NCBI GenBank assembly: GCA_002683115.1
Contig: NYSP01000033.1
Span: 29,756 to 51,546, forward strand
From: Gammaproteobacteria bacterium
GTDB taxonomy: Bacteria > Pseudomonadota > Gammaproteobacteria > SAR86 > TMED112
DNA: 21,791 bases
Direction: 5' to 3'
Shown: positions 7,935 through 15,540 of the stretch, piece after piece
How the letters are laid out: the number at the start of each line of letters is the position of its first letter
Numbering within the stretch: the first letter of the stretch is position 1
Translations under genes and position numbers: made by a program
The notes under the pieces: model-generated
Told to the model about the DNA's origin: nothing
Database searches by the model: none
What the model saw: the letters and a program-made list of their open reading frames with translations, nothing else

Positions 7935-8472
7935 TTCAGGAATTTTTTTTGGTATGCTCGGCACACTTAAAACTATTGTTGTCTATTTAATTCTGTTGCT
8001 TTTTTTAATTGACCTGTCTAGAGCTGATTCATATAACAAAATAGCTAGAATAATAAAAATACTTCTTTTCCCACTTTTATTGGTTTTCAATATTCACTAT
8101 AAAAAAATAAATGTTGGCTTACTGTTCGCAGCAATACTCATAAACTTCATTTCATTATATTTGTTGCTCCCTAATTTAGATTTGGGGACCATTGTTAATT
8201 TTGCTTTCTTCCAAACAGCTCAAACGTTAATAGGAATTCTAAAATTCATTGTTATAGCTGGCGTTATACTTAGTTGGTTATATGCCTTTGGAGCAAATTT
8301 TTATAATTCTGCCACTTCATTATTACAAGAAGTTTATGAAACCACAGTTTCTATATTCAGAAACATTATTCCGCCAACTGCTGGCTTCGATCTTTCTCCA
8401 CTTATTGCTTTTTTTGTATTTCAGTTAGCAGAAAGAGTTTTGGAAATCTTGATGTTTGAGTATTTTGCTTAA
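7927..8472 (+). CDS. yggT: YggT family membrane protein
   Basis: 181 aa with about four to five hydrophobic segments arranged as two YggT repeats. The second repeat ends in the family pattern RNIIPPTAGFDLSPLIAF followed by a helix. YggT proteins sit in the inner membrane; a role in osmotic or turgor tolerance has been reported for some, but the mechanism is unclear. It is the last gene of the efp-argS-SPOR-yggS-yggT run and overlaps yggS by 8 nt. Its TAA overlaps the trmB stop on the other strand by 4 nt in total, so no room exists for a terminator outside the genes. Family firm, function open. Confidence 0.92.
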   Translation: MIDSGIFFGMLGTLKTIVVYLILLLFLIDLSRADSYNKIARIIKILLFPLLLVFNIHYKKINVGLLFAAILINFISLYLLLPNLDLGTIVNFAFFQTAQTLIGILKFIVIAGVILSWLYAFGANFYNSATSLLQEVYETTVSIFRNIIPPTAGFDLSPLIAFFVFQLAERVLEILMFEYFA

Positions 8473-9083
8473 GATTTTTTAAGTATATATCTTTTAATCT
8501 TGTGGCCTTTTTCTAAACCTTTCTTATGAAAGGTCGAAACTGAAAAAGAAATTTCAAATTCCTTTACTGCTTGGAATAGTTTTTGTTTTTTTAAAGTCTC
8601 ATCAATATGTTTTTGATAGATAAATGAGTCCGTAAGAATCTCAATTTTCCCAATAGGTGAAATATTTTCATGCAATAATGTTAAAAATTCTTTCGAAATC
8701 AGTCTTCTTTTTTTATGTTTCTTCTTGGGCCAAGGATCTGGAAAATGTATACGCACAAATTCAGCCTTGAAGGACATCTTATCGAGAAATTCGCGCACAT
8801 CTCCATTAAAAAGATATAGATTTTTTGGTTTGTTAAGATCAAAAAACTCTAGAGCCCTTGCATAACCCTTTTTATATGGTTCGATTCCTATGAAACAGAA
8901 ATTTTTATTCGACAAGACATCTTCTGAAAACGATTGTGCATCCCCGAAGCCAATGTCCAATACTTTGGGTAATTGTGTGTTCGGTTCTTCCCCTATTTTA
9001 AGAACACAATCTGCTTGGCTGGCCAAGTATTTTTTATTTGTTTCAGATAATCTGCCTGCTCTAGAACTAAAAGTTTTAATCAT
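8469..9083 (-). CDS. trmB: tRNA (guanine-N7-)-methyltransferase
   Basis: 204 aa Rossmann-fold SAM methyltransferase that makes m7G46 in tRNA. The SAM loop reads LDIGFGDAQS (residues 42-51; the family usually has IGFGMG). The acidic residue after strand 2 is in FIGIEPYKKG, and the diagnostic TrmB motif FPDPWPKKKHKKRR starts at residue 114. The C-terminus is shorter than in E. coli (239 aa). It lies 50 nt after rpoH in the same direction, so cotranscription is possible. A TACAAT hexamer at 9093-9098, 9 nt before the ATG, could also give it its own nearly leaderless mRNA, but its -35 is poor. It converges on yggT with overlapping stop codons. Confidence 0.95.
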   Translation of the reverse strand: MIKTFSSRAGRLSETNKKYLASQADCVLKIGEEPNTQLPKVLDIGFGDAQSFSEDVLSNKNFCFIGIEPYKKGYARALEFFDLNKPKNLYLFNGDVREFLDKMSFKAEFVRIHFPDPWPKKKHKKRRLISKEFLTLLHENISPIGKIEILTDSFIYQKHIDETLKKQKLFQAVKEFEISFSVSTFHKKGLEKGHKIKRYILKKS

Positions 9084-9133
9084 TGATAAATGATTGTATT
9101 AGTTAGGAAAAATTTAAGAAAGAGCTTTTGGTA

Positions 9134-9982
9134 TTAAACGTTTACCAGAGTAGTCTTGAGCTTCTTGAAAGCTGAAGCTTCGATTTGTCTAATTCTTTCC
9201 GCGGATACAGAATATTTATCAGCCAGTTCATTCAAGGTCAGCTTATGATCGTCAAGCCATCTAGCTCTTATAATATCTTGTGCTCTTTGGTCAAGGTTTG
9301 AGATATTTTTCATAAGGGCTGTGTGATTAACACTTTCATAATTGCTTTTTTCAGCAATATCTTGTGGGTTGAATGAGTTGTCTTCAATGTATTGACTTGG
9401 TGAAAATGCTTTTTCATCATCATTTTCATCAACAGGCATATCAAAAGGAGCATCTGCTGAATTTAGCCTGTTTTCCATGTGCATTACTTCTTTAAAAGAT
9501 ACATCTAGATCTTCAGCTATTTTTTTTGCTTCTTTATCTGTTAACCAACCTGTGCTTTTCTTTTTGCTTCTTAGGTTAAAGAATAATTTTCTTTGAGCTT
9601 TAGTTGTTGCAATTTTTACAATTCTCCAGTTCTTCAAGATAAATTCGTGAATTTCTGCCTTTATCCAGTGCACTGCAAACGAAACCAACCTCACACCTTT
9701 ATCAGGATCAAATTTTCTGACAGCTTTCAGAAGCCCAAGATTACCTTCTTGGATTATGTCAGCTAATGGCAGCCCATATCCTGCGTAAGATTTTGCAATG
9801 TGAACAACAAACCTTAGATGTGATATCACAAGTTTATGAGCAACTTTAATGTCTTCTGTTTCGTAGAATTCTCGGGTGAGTTCGAGCTCCTCTTCTCTAG
9901 TGAGAACAGGTATTGAATAAACCTGGGACAGATATTTATCTAAATCCGAACCAGGATTTGCTAAAGCTAATGCGTAACTCAT
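9134..9982 (-). CDS. rpoH: RNA polymerase heat-shock sigma factor sigma-32
   Basis: 282 aa, the normal RpoH length. It directs RNA polymerase to heat-shock promoters. Region 2 is highly conserved (LPLADIIQEGNLGLLKAVRK, then VRLVSFAVHWIKAEIHEF). The RpoH box QRKLFFNLRSKK (residues 130-141) separates it from RpoD and RpoS. Region 4.2 is the helix-turn-helix at about residues 250-280 with LNELADKYSVSAERIRQIE. Two well-formed sigma-70-like promoters lie upstream (10001-10028 and 10039-10068). No SD is visible; an A/T-only palindrome at 9981-9995 includes the start codon. The protein is full length and trmB lies downstream. Confidence 0.97.
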   Translation of the reverse strand: MSYALALANPGSDLDKYLSQVYSIPVLTREEELELTREFYETEDIKVAHKLVISHLRFVVHIAKSYAGYGLPLADIIQEGNLGLLKAVRKFDPDKGVRLVSFAVHWIKAEIHEFILKNWRIVKIATTKAQRKLFFNLRSKKKSTGWLTDKEAKKIAEDLDVSFKEVMHMENRLNSADAPFDMPVDENDDEKAFSPSQYIEDNSFNPQDIAEKSNYESVNHTALMKNISNLDQRAQDIIRARWLDDHKLTLNELADKYSVSAERIRQIEASAFKKLKTTLVNV

Positions 9983-9995
9983 AATAAATTATTAT
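9981..9995 (-). repeat. A/T-only palindrome over rpoH start codon
   Basis: ATAATAA (9981-9987) and TTATTAT (9989-9995) are perfect inverted copies around one central base. The first two bases of the rpoH ATG lie in the palindrome. A transcript could form at best about five A-U pairs with a 5-nt loop, so any RNA structure would be weak. The palindrome may simply reflect local composition. Confidence 0.4.
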
Positions 9996-10000
9996 ATCAC

Positions 10001-10028
10001 ATTATAACCATTGTTTATCTTTTAACAA
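10001..10028 (-). promoter_or_regulatory. rpoH proximal promoter
   Basis: On the minus strand a TTGTTA -35 (10023-10028) is followed after 16 nt by a consensus TATAAT -10 (10001-10006). Initiation about 7 nt downstream would leave a leader of only about 12 nt before the rpoH ATG at 9982. Predicted from consensus only. Confidence 0.5.
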
Positions 10029-10038
10029 ATGGATGGCT

Positions 10039-10068
10039 ATATTAGCACTAAATTTATGTAAATATCAA
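10039..10068 (-). promoter_or_regulatory. rpoH distal promoter
   Basis: On the minus strand TTGATA (10063-10068), an 18-nt spacer and TAATAT (10039-10044) preceded by an extended TGC form a sigma-70-like promoter. The predicted leader is about 50 nt. Its -35 lies in the palindrome at 10065-10080, so a bound protein could repress it. Predicted from consensus only. Confidence 0.5.
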
Positions 10069-10080
10069 CATTAATATTGA
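10065..10080. repeat. Operator-like near-palindrome between divergent promoters
   Basis: TCAACATTAATATTGA is palindromic apart from one mismatched pair (10069 with 10076) and is centred on ATTAAT. It covers most of the distal rpoH -35 on one strand and the start of a TTGACA (10077-10082) on the other. The geometry suits a dimeric regulator binding site, but no regulator is identified. Confidence 0.42.
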
Positions 10081-10082
10081 CA

Positions 10083-10110
10083 TTGCTTTGAGATGAAAGT
10101 TCATTAGAAT
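10083..10110 (+). promoter_or_regulatory. Promoter for 51-aa gene, possibly leaderless
   Basis: TTGCTT (10083-10088), a 16-nt spacer and TAGAAT (10105-10110) end 8 nt before the ATG at 10119. Transcription would then start at or within 2 nt of the start codon, which agrees with the lack of an SD. A TTGACA at 10077-10082 is an alternative -35 but is 22 nt from TAGAAT. With 17 nt it faces only TTCATT. Confidence 0.42.
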
Positions 10111-10118
10111 ATCTGCTT

Positions 10119-10274
10119 ATGGACAAAGCTGAAAAGTTAAAAAAATTACGTGAAGGACTTGTGCTGTTAAGCAGAGACAGAGAGGTAGTTTTCTCATTTC
10201 ATGAAACTTTTGACATGGTTGATGAACTTTTAGAGATTGTCGACGAGCTTATCCAGGAAAACTCTAAGAATTAG
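10119..10274 (+). CDS. Hypothetical 51-aa acidic helical protein
   Basis: I do not recognise this gene. The ORF encodes 51 residues, rich in Glu, Asp and Leu, with no cysteine or tryptophan and no signal peptide. The second half (FDMVDELLEIVDELIQE) has regular hydrophobic spacing suited to an amphipathic helix, so it may dimerise or bind a partner. An in-frame stop at 10089-10091 and no other upstream start fix the ATG at 10119. No SD is present, but a promoter-like pair ends 8 nt upstream. It is divergent from rpoH, and its last 11 nt overlap the yaaA 3' end on the other strand. The coding-like composition and the promoter support it; short length and lack of homology knowledge limit confidence. 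Confidence 0.55.
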   Translation: MDKAEKLKKLREGLVLLSRDREVVFSFHETFDMVDELLEIVDELIQENSKN

Positions 10275-11007
10275 AGAAAACAAATGTGTTGTTTATTTTT
10301 TCTCTAAATACAAAATCCATTTTATTAAAACTTGTTGCATCGTTTGGATTCGTAATCTGATTTTCTATCAAATGTCTTGCCATTTCTCCTCTAGCTCTTT
10401 TCGCAATTACACCAACTACTCTTTCCTTGCCACCTGATAAAGATAAAAATTTAAAGTTAACGACTTTTTGCTCATTCACATAATTCTTAATGACTGAGAA
10501 ATATTCATCAGAGGCTAGGTTGAAGAGATAAGAATCTCCTAGTTCTTTATTTAATGCAGAAGCAACTTTATCTCCCCAAAATTCGTATAGGTTTTTAGAA
10601 TCTCCAAAGGCATGTTGAGTTCCCATCTCTAATCTGTATGGATTCATTTCATCAGAAGGTTTTAATATGCCATAAATACCTGAGAGTATTCTTAAATTAC
10701 TATTCATATAATTAACTTCATCACTGTTCATGCTTTTTGCATTTAAATGTTTGAATACATCACCTTCAAACTGGAATATTGCTCTATTTTCTATCTGATC
10801 TACCTTGTTCCAATTTTTATATCTGTCAGCGTTAAGTTCAGCAATGTTTCCACTTACATGCATCATGTCTCCCAATTCCTCGGAGCTCATTTGTCCAAGA
10901 ATTTTTGCCAATTCATTAGCTTCTTGCATGAAAACTGGACGAGTAGGTTCTAAGCTAATTTCGCATTTACTGTTTGCTAATCTCTTAGCTGGTGAGATAA
11001 CTATCAT
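10264..11007 (-). CDS. yaaA: YaaA peroxide-stress / DNA-binding family protein
   Basis: 247 aa, close to E. coli YaaA (258), DUF328 family. Family marks include the N-terminal MIVISPAKRL, the central LRILSGIYGILKPSDEMNPY and EMGT stretches, NLASDEYFSVI, and a C-terminal KRARGEMARH followed by FNKMDFVF. In E. coli, YaaA limits intracellular iron damage during hydrogen peroxide stress; the biochemistry is not settled. The start overlaps the lipA stop by 4 nt (ATGA), so it is translated as part of the uvrD-lipB-lipA-yaaA unit. The LipA iron-sulfur enzyme next door fits an iron/oxidative-stress link, but that is inference. A 10-bp inverted repeat covers the sequence just inside its 3' end. Confidence 0.95.
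   Translation of the reverse strand: MIVISPAKRLANSKCEISLEPTRPVFMQEANELAKILGQMSSEELGDMMHVSGNIAELNADRYKNWNKVDQIENRAIFQFEGDVFKHLNAKSMNSDEVNYMNSNLRILSGIYGILKPSDEMNPYRLEMGTQHAFGDSKNLYEFWGDKVASALNKELGDSYLFNLASDEYFSVIKNYVNEQKVVNFKFLSLSGGKERVVGVIAKRARGEMARHLIENQITNPNDATSFNKMDFVFREKINNTFVFSNS
10271..10307. terminator. Inverted repeat at convergent gene ends, possible terminator
   Basis: TTAGAGAAAA (10271-10280) and TTTTCTCTAA (10298-10307) are perfect inverted copies. Inside them AAACAA (10278-10283) can pair instead with TTGTTT (10289-10294). The hairpin sits where yaaA and the 51-aa gene converge, mostly in the last codons of yaaA. It is A/T-rich and has no clean U-run after it on the plus strand, so termination is uncertain. 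Confidence 0.3.
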
Positions 11008-11978
11008 ATTTCTATTCCTGCATTATTAAAATCTAGGGCCCTTTCAGCTCTATAACTAGATCTAGCCATTGGACCTGAAACAACCTCAAGAAAACCATAT
11101 TTTAGACCTACTTTTCTGTAAATTTCAAACTCTTGTGGTTTTACCCATCGATCAATTGGCAGGTGATTGAGTGTTGGTCTCAAATATTGGCCAAGAGTAA
11201 CAATATCTACATTATTATTTCTTAGGTCCTCAAAGGTTTGATAAATTTCTTCATCAGTTTCTCCTAAACCAAGAATAATGCTAGATTTGGTGATCATATT
11301 AGGGTTAATTTCTTTAGCAACTCTTAAAACATCCATTGTTTTCTGGTAACCAGCTCGTGGGTCCCTTATTGGGTGTGTGAGCCTTTCAACTGTTTCGATA
11401 TTTTGAGCAAAAACTTTTATTGGTGAATTAACTACTGTCTCAATAGAATCATAAGAACCGTTGAAATCTGATGTTAATACTTCTACTTCTGTGTTTGGAG
11501 ATGCTTTTTTAATTGCATTGACTGTATCGGCAAAATGTTTAGCGCCCCCATCTGGAATGTCGTCTCTATTTACACAAGTAAGAACAATATATTTTAGGTC
11601 CATCAATGAAATAGTATTTGCGATCTTTTGTGGTTCTTCTTTATCAAGCCATCCCTTAGGATTTCCAGTATTGACCGAGCAGAACTGACAGGCTCTAGTG
11701 CATGTATCGCCCATGAGCATAAATGTAGCTGTTCCTCTAGACCAGCATTCTGATAAATTTGGACATTTTGCTTCTTCGCATACGGTGCTTAAATTTAAGT
11801 TTTTTACCTTATCTTTAATCAGTGTATAGTTCTGGTTCGCTTGATTGGCCGTCATTCGTATCCAGCTTGGCTTTTTTTCTCGCTCAACTTGAGAATAAGC
11901 ATTACTTTTCATGCCATCTTTTATGGACTTAATTCCAGCATGGTTTGTGATTTTTACTGTTGGTATAAGCTCTCTCAT
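11004..11978 (-). CDS. lipA: Lipoyl synthase
   Basis: 324 aa radical SAM enzyme that inserts two sulfurs into protein-bound octanoate to make lipoate. Both iron-sulfur cluster motifs are intact. The auxiliary cluster cysteines are Cys67, Cys72 and Cys78 (CEEAKCPNLSEC). The radical SAM CxxxCxxC is Cys93, Cys97 and Cys100 (CTRACQFC). The C-terminal MARSSYRAE with its RSSYR serine ligand is present. Length matches E. coli LipA (321). The ATG overlaps the lipB stop by 4 nt and the TGA overlaps the yaaA ATG by 4 nt. No SD is evident, so translational coupling to lipB is likely. LipB supplies the octanoyl substrate, making a complete lipoate-synthesis pair. Confidence 0.98.
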   Translation of the reverse strand: MRELIPTVKITNHAGIKSIKDGMKSNAYSQVEREKKPSWIRMTANQANQNYTLIKDKVKNLNLSTVCEEAKCPNLSECWSRGTATFMLMGDTCTRACQFCSVNTGNPKGWLDKEEPQKIANTISLMDLKYIVLTCVNRDDIPDGGAKHFADTVNAIKKASPNTEVEVLTSDFNGSYDSIETVVNSPIKVFAQNIETVERLTHPIRDPRAGYQKTMDVLRVAKEINPNMITKSSIILGLGETDEEIYQTFEDLRNNNVDIVTLGQYLRPTLNHLPIDRWVKPQEFEIYRKVGLKYGFLEVVSGPMARSSYRAERALDFNNAGIEI

Positions 11979-12574
11979 TTCGTCAAAATTTTTACAAAAC
12001 TATCAATTAAAGAGTTTTTAAATTCTTCCTCATTAATATTTATATATTCTTCTAGATTACAAGCCTCTACGTCTAATCCGCAAGGCTTTATGCTATTAAA
12101 TGTTGAAAGATCTGTGTTTATGTTAATGCTGAGCCCATGATAGGAATAATTTTTTTTAATTCTCATGCCAATTGATGCAACTTTTTTGCCTGAAATAAAT
12201 ATGCCTGGATCTGCATTATTTATTTGATGACCCAGATCTAAGTCTGTTAATACTCCTGAAACTGTCTTTAAGATATTTTTTGTAAGTTCTGATGGCGGAA
12301 AAGGTAGAGATTTAAGATTAAGCATAAAATAAAAAATCCACTGCCCAGGTCCATGGTATGTGGTCTTGCCACCCCTATCAGTTTTTATGAAAGGTGGTTG
12401 CTTGCTTCTGTCTTCATGGATTGTTTTTTCGCTTATTCCAATAGTAAAAACCGGTGTATGCTCAAGAAACCAAATTGAGTGATGTTTGGGCTTAGAACTA
12501 ATAAGATTCATCATTTCAGAATACGCCTCATCAAAATCAATTATTCCTTTATTTTGGAAATCGATATCCATCAT
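11975..12574 (-). CDS. lipB: Octanoyl-ACP:protein octanoyltransferase
   Basis: 199 aa, the usual LipB size (213 in E. coli). It moves octanoate from acyl carrier protein to lipoyl domains of 2-oxoacid dehydrogenases and GcvH. The family signature RGGKTTYHGPGQ is at residues 67-78. Catalytic Lys131 lies in GKKVASIGMR and the catalytic cysteine Cys165 in IKPCGLD. Two ATGs stand in tandem at 12574 and 12571; the first forms the ATGA overlap with the uvrD stop, so it is used here, but the second is equally possible. lipA follows with a 4-nt overlap. Confidence 0.97.
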   Translation of the reverse strand: MMDIDFQNKGIIDFDEAYSEMMNLISSKPKHHSIWFLEHTPVFTIGISEKTIHEDRSKQPPFIKTDRGGKTTYHGPGQWIFYFMLNLKSLPFPPSELTKNILKTVSGVLTDLDLGHQINNADPGIFISGKKVASIGMRIKKNYSYHGLSININTDLSTFNSIKPCGLDVEACNLEEYININEEEFKNSLIDSFVKILTK

Positions 12575-14742
12575 ATTTTTTCAAGGTTTGCGTATGCCAT
12601 GACCAACCACTTCGTTCCAACAGAATTAAAATGTACTTGAACCCTAGCAGAGTCACCATTCCCCTCTATGCTCAGTATTACTCCTTCGCCAAAGCTTTTG
12701 TGTGAGACTTGATCTCCCAAATTGTACCCGTGTGCAGAATTATCTGATGAGTCTAAAGAAGCAGAACCAAAATAAGAATTTCTATAAGTTTGTTTAGGTC
12801 TGACAAATTCTAAACAATCATGTGGTATCTCATTTATAAATCTTGAAGGAGGATTATAGGAGTCCTGTCCATATAATCTTCTAAATTCAGTGTATGCAAG
12901 ATAAAGTTTCTTTCTTGCTCTTGTTATGCCGACATAGCAAAGCCTTCTTTCTTCTTCAAGCTCATTCAAATTCTCAATAGATCTTGAGTGAGGGAAAAGC
13001 GACTCTTCCATACCGACGATAAAAACATACTTATACTCTAAACCCTTTGCAGAATGTAACGTCATGAGTTGAACTGCATCGTCAGTTTTAGCAGCTTGTG
13101 TTTCGCCCATATCAAGTGATACAGAGCTTAAAAATGCAGCAATAAATGAATCATAATCAGAAAGGTCTTCTCCTTTATTGATAATTTCAAATGATTTAAC
13201 TGCTGAAATTAATTCATTGATGTTTTCTATCCTTATTTTTCCTTTCTCGCCTTTTTCTTTCATGTGATGCTCAATCAAACCACTCTCATTAATAACTTTT
13301 TCAACAAACTCATCTGATGAATAATCATTAATTGTTTCGGCCAAGCTCTCGATAAAATTTACAAACACCCCTAATGATTTAGATGCTTTCCCTTTAACCT
13401 TTTCAGCTTTAAGCATTTCCTTAACCGCACTAAAAAGTGACAGCTCGTTTTCATTAGCAACTGACCTGATTGTCTCTAAAGTTTTTTCACCGACTCCACG
13501 AGAAGGTGCACCTATTGCTCTCTCAAATGCTGTATTGTCATTCCTGTTCACAATTAACCTTAAGTAAGCAAGAACATTTTTTATTTCTAACCGTTCATAG
13601 AACCTAACGCCACCATAAATTATGTAGGGTATATTTTGCCTAAGTAGGTACTCTTCTATTGTTCTCGATTGTGCATTAGACCTGTACAAAACTGCAATGT
13701 CCTTGTACTGGTCACCGCCATCAAAAAGCATATGCACATTTTCTGCTACGTAGTTTGCTTCTTCCTGTTCGTTGTATGCTTCATAAACCTCAATTTTTTC
13801 TCCCGCATTTCCTTCAGTCCATAGTTTTTTTCCTAGTCGATTTGAGTTTTTATCTATAACTGCATTTGCTGCGCTCAAGATGTTTTGAGTTGATCTGTAG
13901 TTTTGTTCGAGCCGAACAATTGACGTGCCCTTTTCTTTAGAAAATTTATTGATATTTTCAATTTTTGCTCCGCGCCAGCCATAGATAGACTGATCATCGT
14001 CACCGACTGCCGTAACTGTGGTGGCTTCTCCTATCAAATTGTTAATCCATTTAAACTGAAGTTCGTTGGTATCTTGAAACTCGTCAATCAAAATATTTCT
14101 AAATTTATTTCTATAAAGACTTCTTATATCTTCATTGTCTCGAATAATTTCATATGAGCGTAGTATCAGTTCTGCAAAATCAATAAGGTTTTCTTTTCTC
14201 ATGTAAGCTTCGTAATAAGCGTATATTTTTTTCAGAGTCTCTATATTAAAGTCTCCCTTATCATCAACATCTTTAGGTCGTAGAGCTTCATCTTTCCAGG
14301 TGTTGATCTGCCATCTTATTTTTTCAGCAGGCCATTGATCTTCATCGATATCCAGATCTTTTAAGTTTCTTTTTATTATTCTGAGCTGATCATCACTATC
14401 TAGGATGTTGAAATCTTTTTCTAAGCCAGCTTCTTTGTAGTGTCTTCTCAATATTTTGTTCGAAATAGAATGAAAAGTACCGCACCACATTTCAGGGATA
14501 GGCTGATCAAGAATATTTTCAATTCTTGCAGTCATTTCATTGGCTGCTTTATTGGTGAATGTTACAGATAAAATACTATGTGTTGAGCTAGACAAGGCTT
14601 TGATAAGCCAAGCAATTCTATGGACAAGTACCTTTGTCTTGCCTGATCCAGCACCGGCAAGGACTAGTAGTTTTTTTGATTCAGACGTTACTGCTTCGCG
14701 TTGAGCATTATTGAGTTCGTCCAGGATATAAGATACATCCAT
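12571..14742 (-). CDS. uvrD: DNA helicase II UvrD
   Basis: 723 aa superfamily 1A helicase, the same size as E. coli UvrD (720). It unwinds DNA 3' to 5' in nucleotide-excision and mismatch repair. Motifs in order are the Q motif (LNNAQREAV, 10-18), Walker A AGAGSGKT (29-36), Walker B LIDEFQDT (about 218-225), motif III QSIYGWRGA (251-259), motif IV EQNYRST, motif V LMTLHSAKGLEY and motif VI CYVGITRARKKL. The C-terminal Tudor-like region (SFGEGVILSIEGNG to KWLVMAYANLEKI) matches UvrD/PcrA and excludes Rep. The ATG follows the oxygenase stop by 3 nt with no SD, and the stop overlaps lipB by 4 nt. Confidence 0.97.
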   Translation of the reverse strand: MDVSYILDELNNAQREAVTSESKKLLVLAGAGSGKTKVLVHRIAWLIKALSSSTHSILSVTFTNKAANEMTARIENILDQPIPEMWCGTFHSISNKILRRHYKEAGLEKDFNILDSDDQLRIIKRNLKDLDIDEDQWPAEKIRWQINTWKDEALRPKDVDDKGDFNIETLKKIYAYYEAYMRKENLIDFAELILRSYEIIRDNEDIRSLYRNKFRNILIDEFQDTNELQFKWINNLIGEATTVTAVGDDDQSIYGWRGAKIENINKFSKEKGTSIVRLEQNYRSTQNILSAANAVIDKNSNRLGKKLWTEGNAGEKIEVYEAYNEQEEANYVAENVHMLFDGGDQYKDIAVLYRSNAQSRTIEEYLLRQNIPYIIYGGVRFYERLEIKNVLAYLRLIVNRNDNTAFERAIGAPSRGVGEKTLETIRSVANENELSLFSAVKEMLKAEKVKGKASKSLGVFVNFIESLAETINDYSSDEFVEKVINESGLIEHHMKEKGEKGKIRIENINELISAVKSFEIINKGEDLSDYDSFIAAFLSSVSLDMGETQAAKTDDAVQLMTLHSAKGLEYKYVFIVGMEESLFPHSRSIENLNELEEERRLCYVGITRARKKLYLAYTEFRRLYGQDSYNPPSRFINEIPHDCLEFVRPKQTYRNSYFGSASLDSSDNSAHGYNLGDQVSHKSFGEGVILSIEGNGDSARVQVHFNSVGTKWLVMAYANLEKI

Positions 14743-14745
14743 TTA

Positions 14746-15534
14746 TTAAACAAACTTATTTTCTCTAAACCAAAGATTGAAGGCATATTTCTCACCGCCT
14801 GTTACAGGCCTCCCTGCATGGAGTGACATTGGATGAACCTTTGTTGTTCCTGGGAGTACATTTTTCCAAACCAGTATGGATCCTTTCTTTGGTGCAACAG
14901 ATATATTCAAATCTCTAAACTCAGTGTCTCCGCCTTCTTCGACATCATTCAAGTAAGCGATAGCTGTATATATCCTTTGTCCGCCTCTCTTAAGGTGCTT
15001 TCTTCCTTCCTCTGTCTCTCCATTAAAAGCATCATGGTGGTCGTTATATTGTGTTCCGCCTGTATAGTAGACAACTTGAAATGATTCAGCATTTTTTAAA
15101 GGGAATCCAACTAAGTCAGCAATTCTTTTGCCAACCTTCTCTGTTAAATCTGAATGATTATGTGGTAGCCACATATTGCTGCCAGTTCTATTCTCATGAT
15201 AGATGCCATCTTTTCCGCCAATTGTCTTAGCTCTTTGCAAGCCCCCTTGTGAGGCCTGAACAAAGTGATCACATTCTTCGTCTGATATAAAATTTTCTAT
15301 TACATATATCAATGGATCATCGTTATAAATTACTTTGTTACCATCTGTTCTAATTGGCTTTTTGAATTCTTTTTTAATCTCAACCGGAGCTGGTGTTTGT
15401 TGGGGCTGGCTTTCAAATTGTTTATCAAGACCAGAATTTACACCAATCAAATACAATGAACGCATAGCTAGACCAAGCCCTAGTAAGGCTATGATTAATG
15501 CGAATATTGATATTACAAAAGCTGCTATTTCCAC
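14746..15534 (-). CDS. Membrane-anchored prolyl 4-hydroxylase-like 2OG-Fe(II) oxygenase
   Basis: 262 aa. An N-terminal membrane helix (about residues 3-32) and a proline/lysine linker lead to a 2-oxoglutarate/Fe(II) dioxygenase domain of the prolyl 4-hydroxylase alpha type (about 75-258). Iron ligands are His166 and Asp168 (HHD) and His239; Lys249, ten residues after the last His, is placed to bind 2-oxoglutarate, so it looks active. Substrate unknown: a peptidyl proline or another residue. The start is GTG at 15534: an in-frame TAA lies upstream and the next Met (24) would lose the anchor. A TATAAT ends 6 nt before the GTG, so this gene may start its own, perhaps leaderless, transcript. It precedes uvrD by 3 nt. 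Confidence 0.88.
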   Translation of the reverse strand: MEIAAFVISIFALIIALLGLGLAMRSLYLIGVNSGLDKQFESQPQQTPAPVEIKKEFKKPIRTDGNKVIYNDDPLIYVIENFISDEECDHFVQASQGGLQRAKTIGGKDGIYHENRTGSNMWLPHNHSDLTEKVGKRIADLVGFPLKNAESFQVVYYTGGTQYNDHHDAFNGETEEGRKHLKRGGQRIYTAIAYLNDVEEGGDTEFRDLNISVAPKKGSILVWKNVLPGTTKVHPMSLHAGRPVTGGEKYAFNLWFRENKFV

Positions 15535-15540
15535 AAAAAT

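Noticed and set aside
8468..8483. CTTAA/TTAAG inverted repeat at the yggT/trmB junction as a terminator
   Set aside because: Only 5 A/T-rich base pairs, inside coding sequence; too weak.
12571..14742. Rep helicase instead of UvrD
   Set aside because: The C-terminal Tudor-like region and motif V/VI wording fit UvrD/PcrA, and the length matches UvrD.
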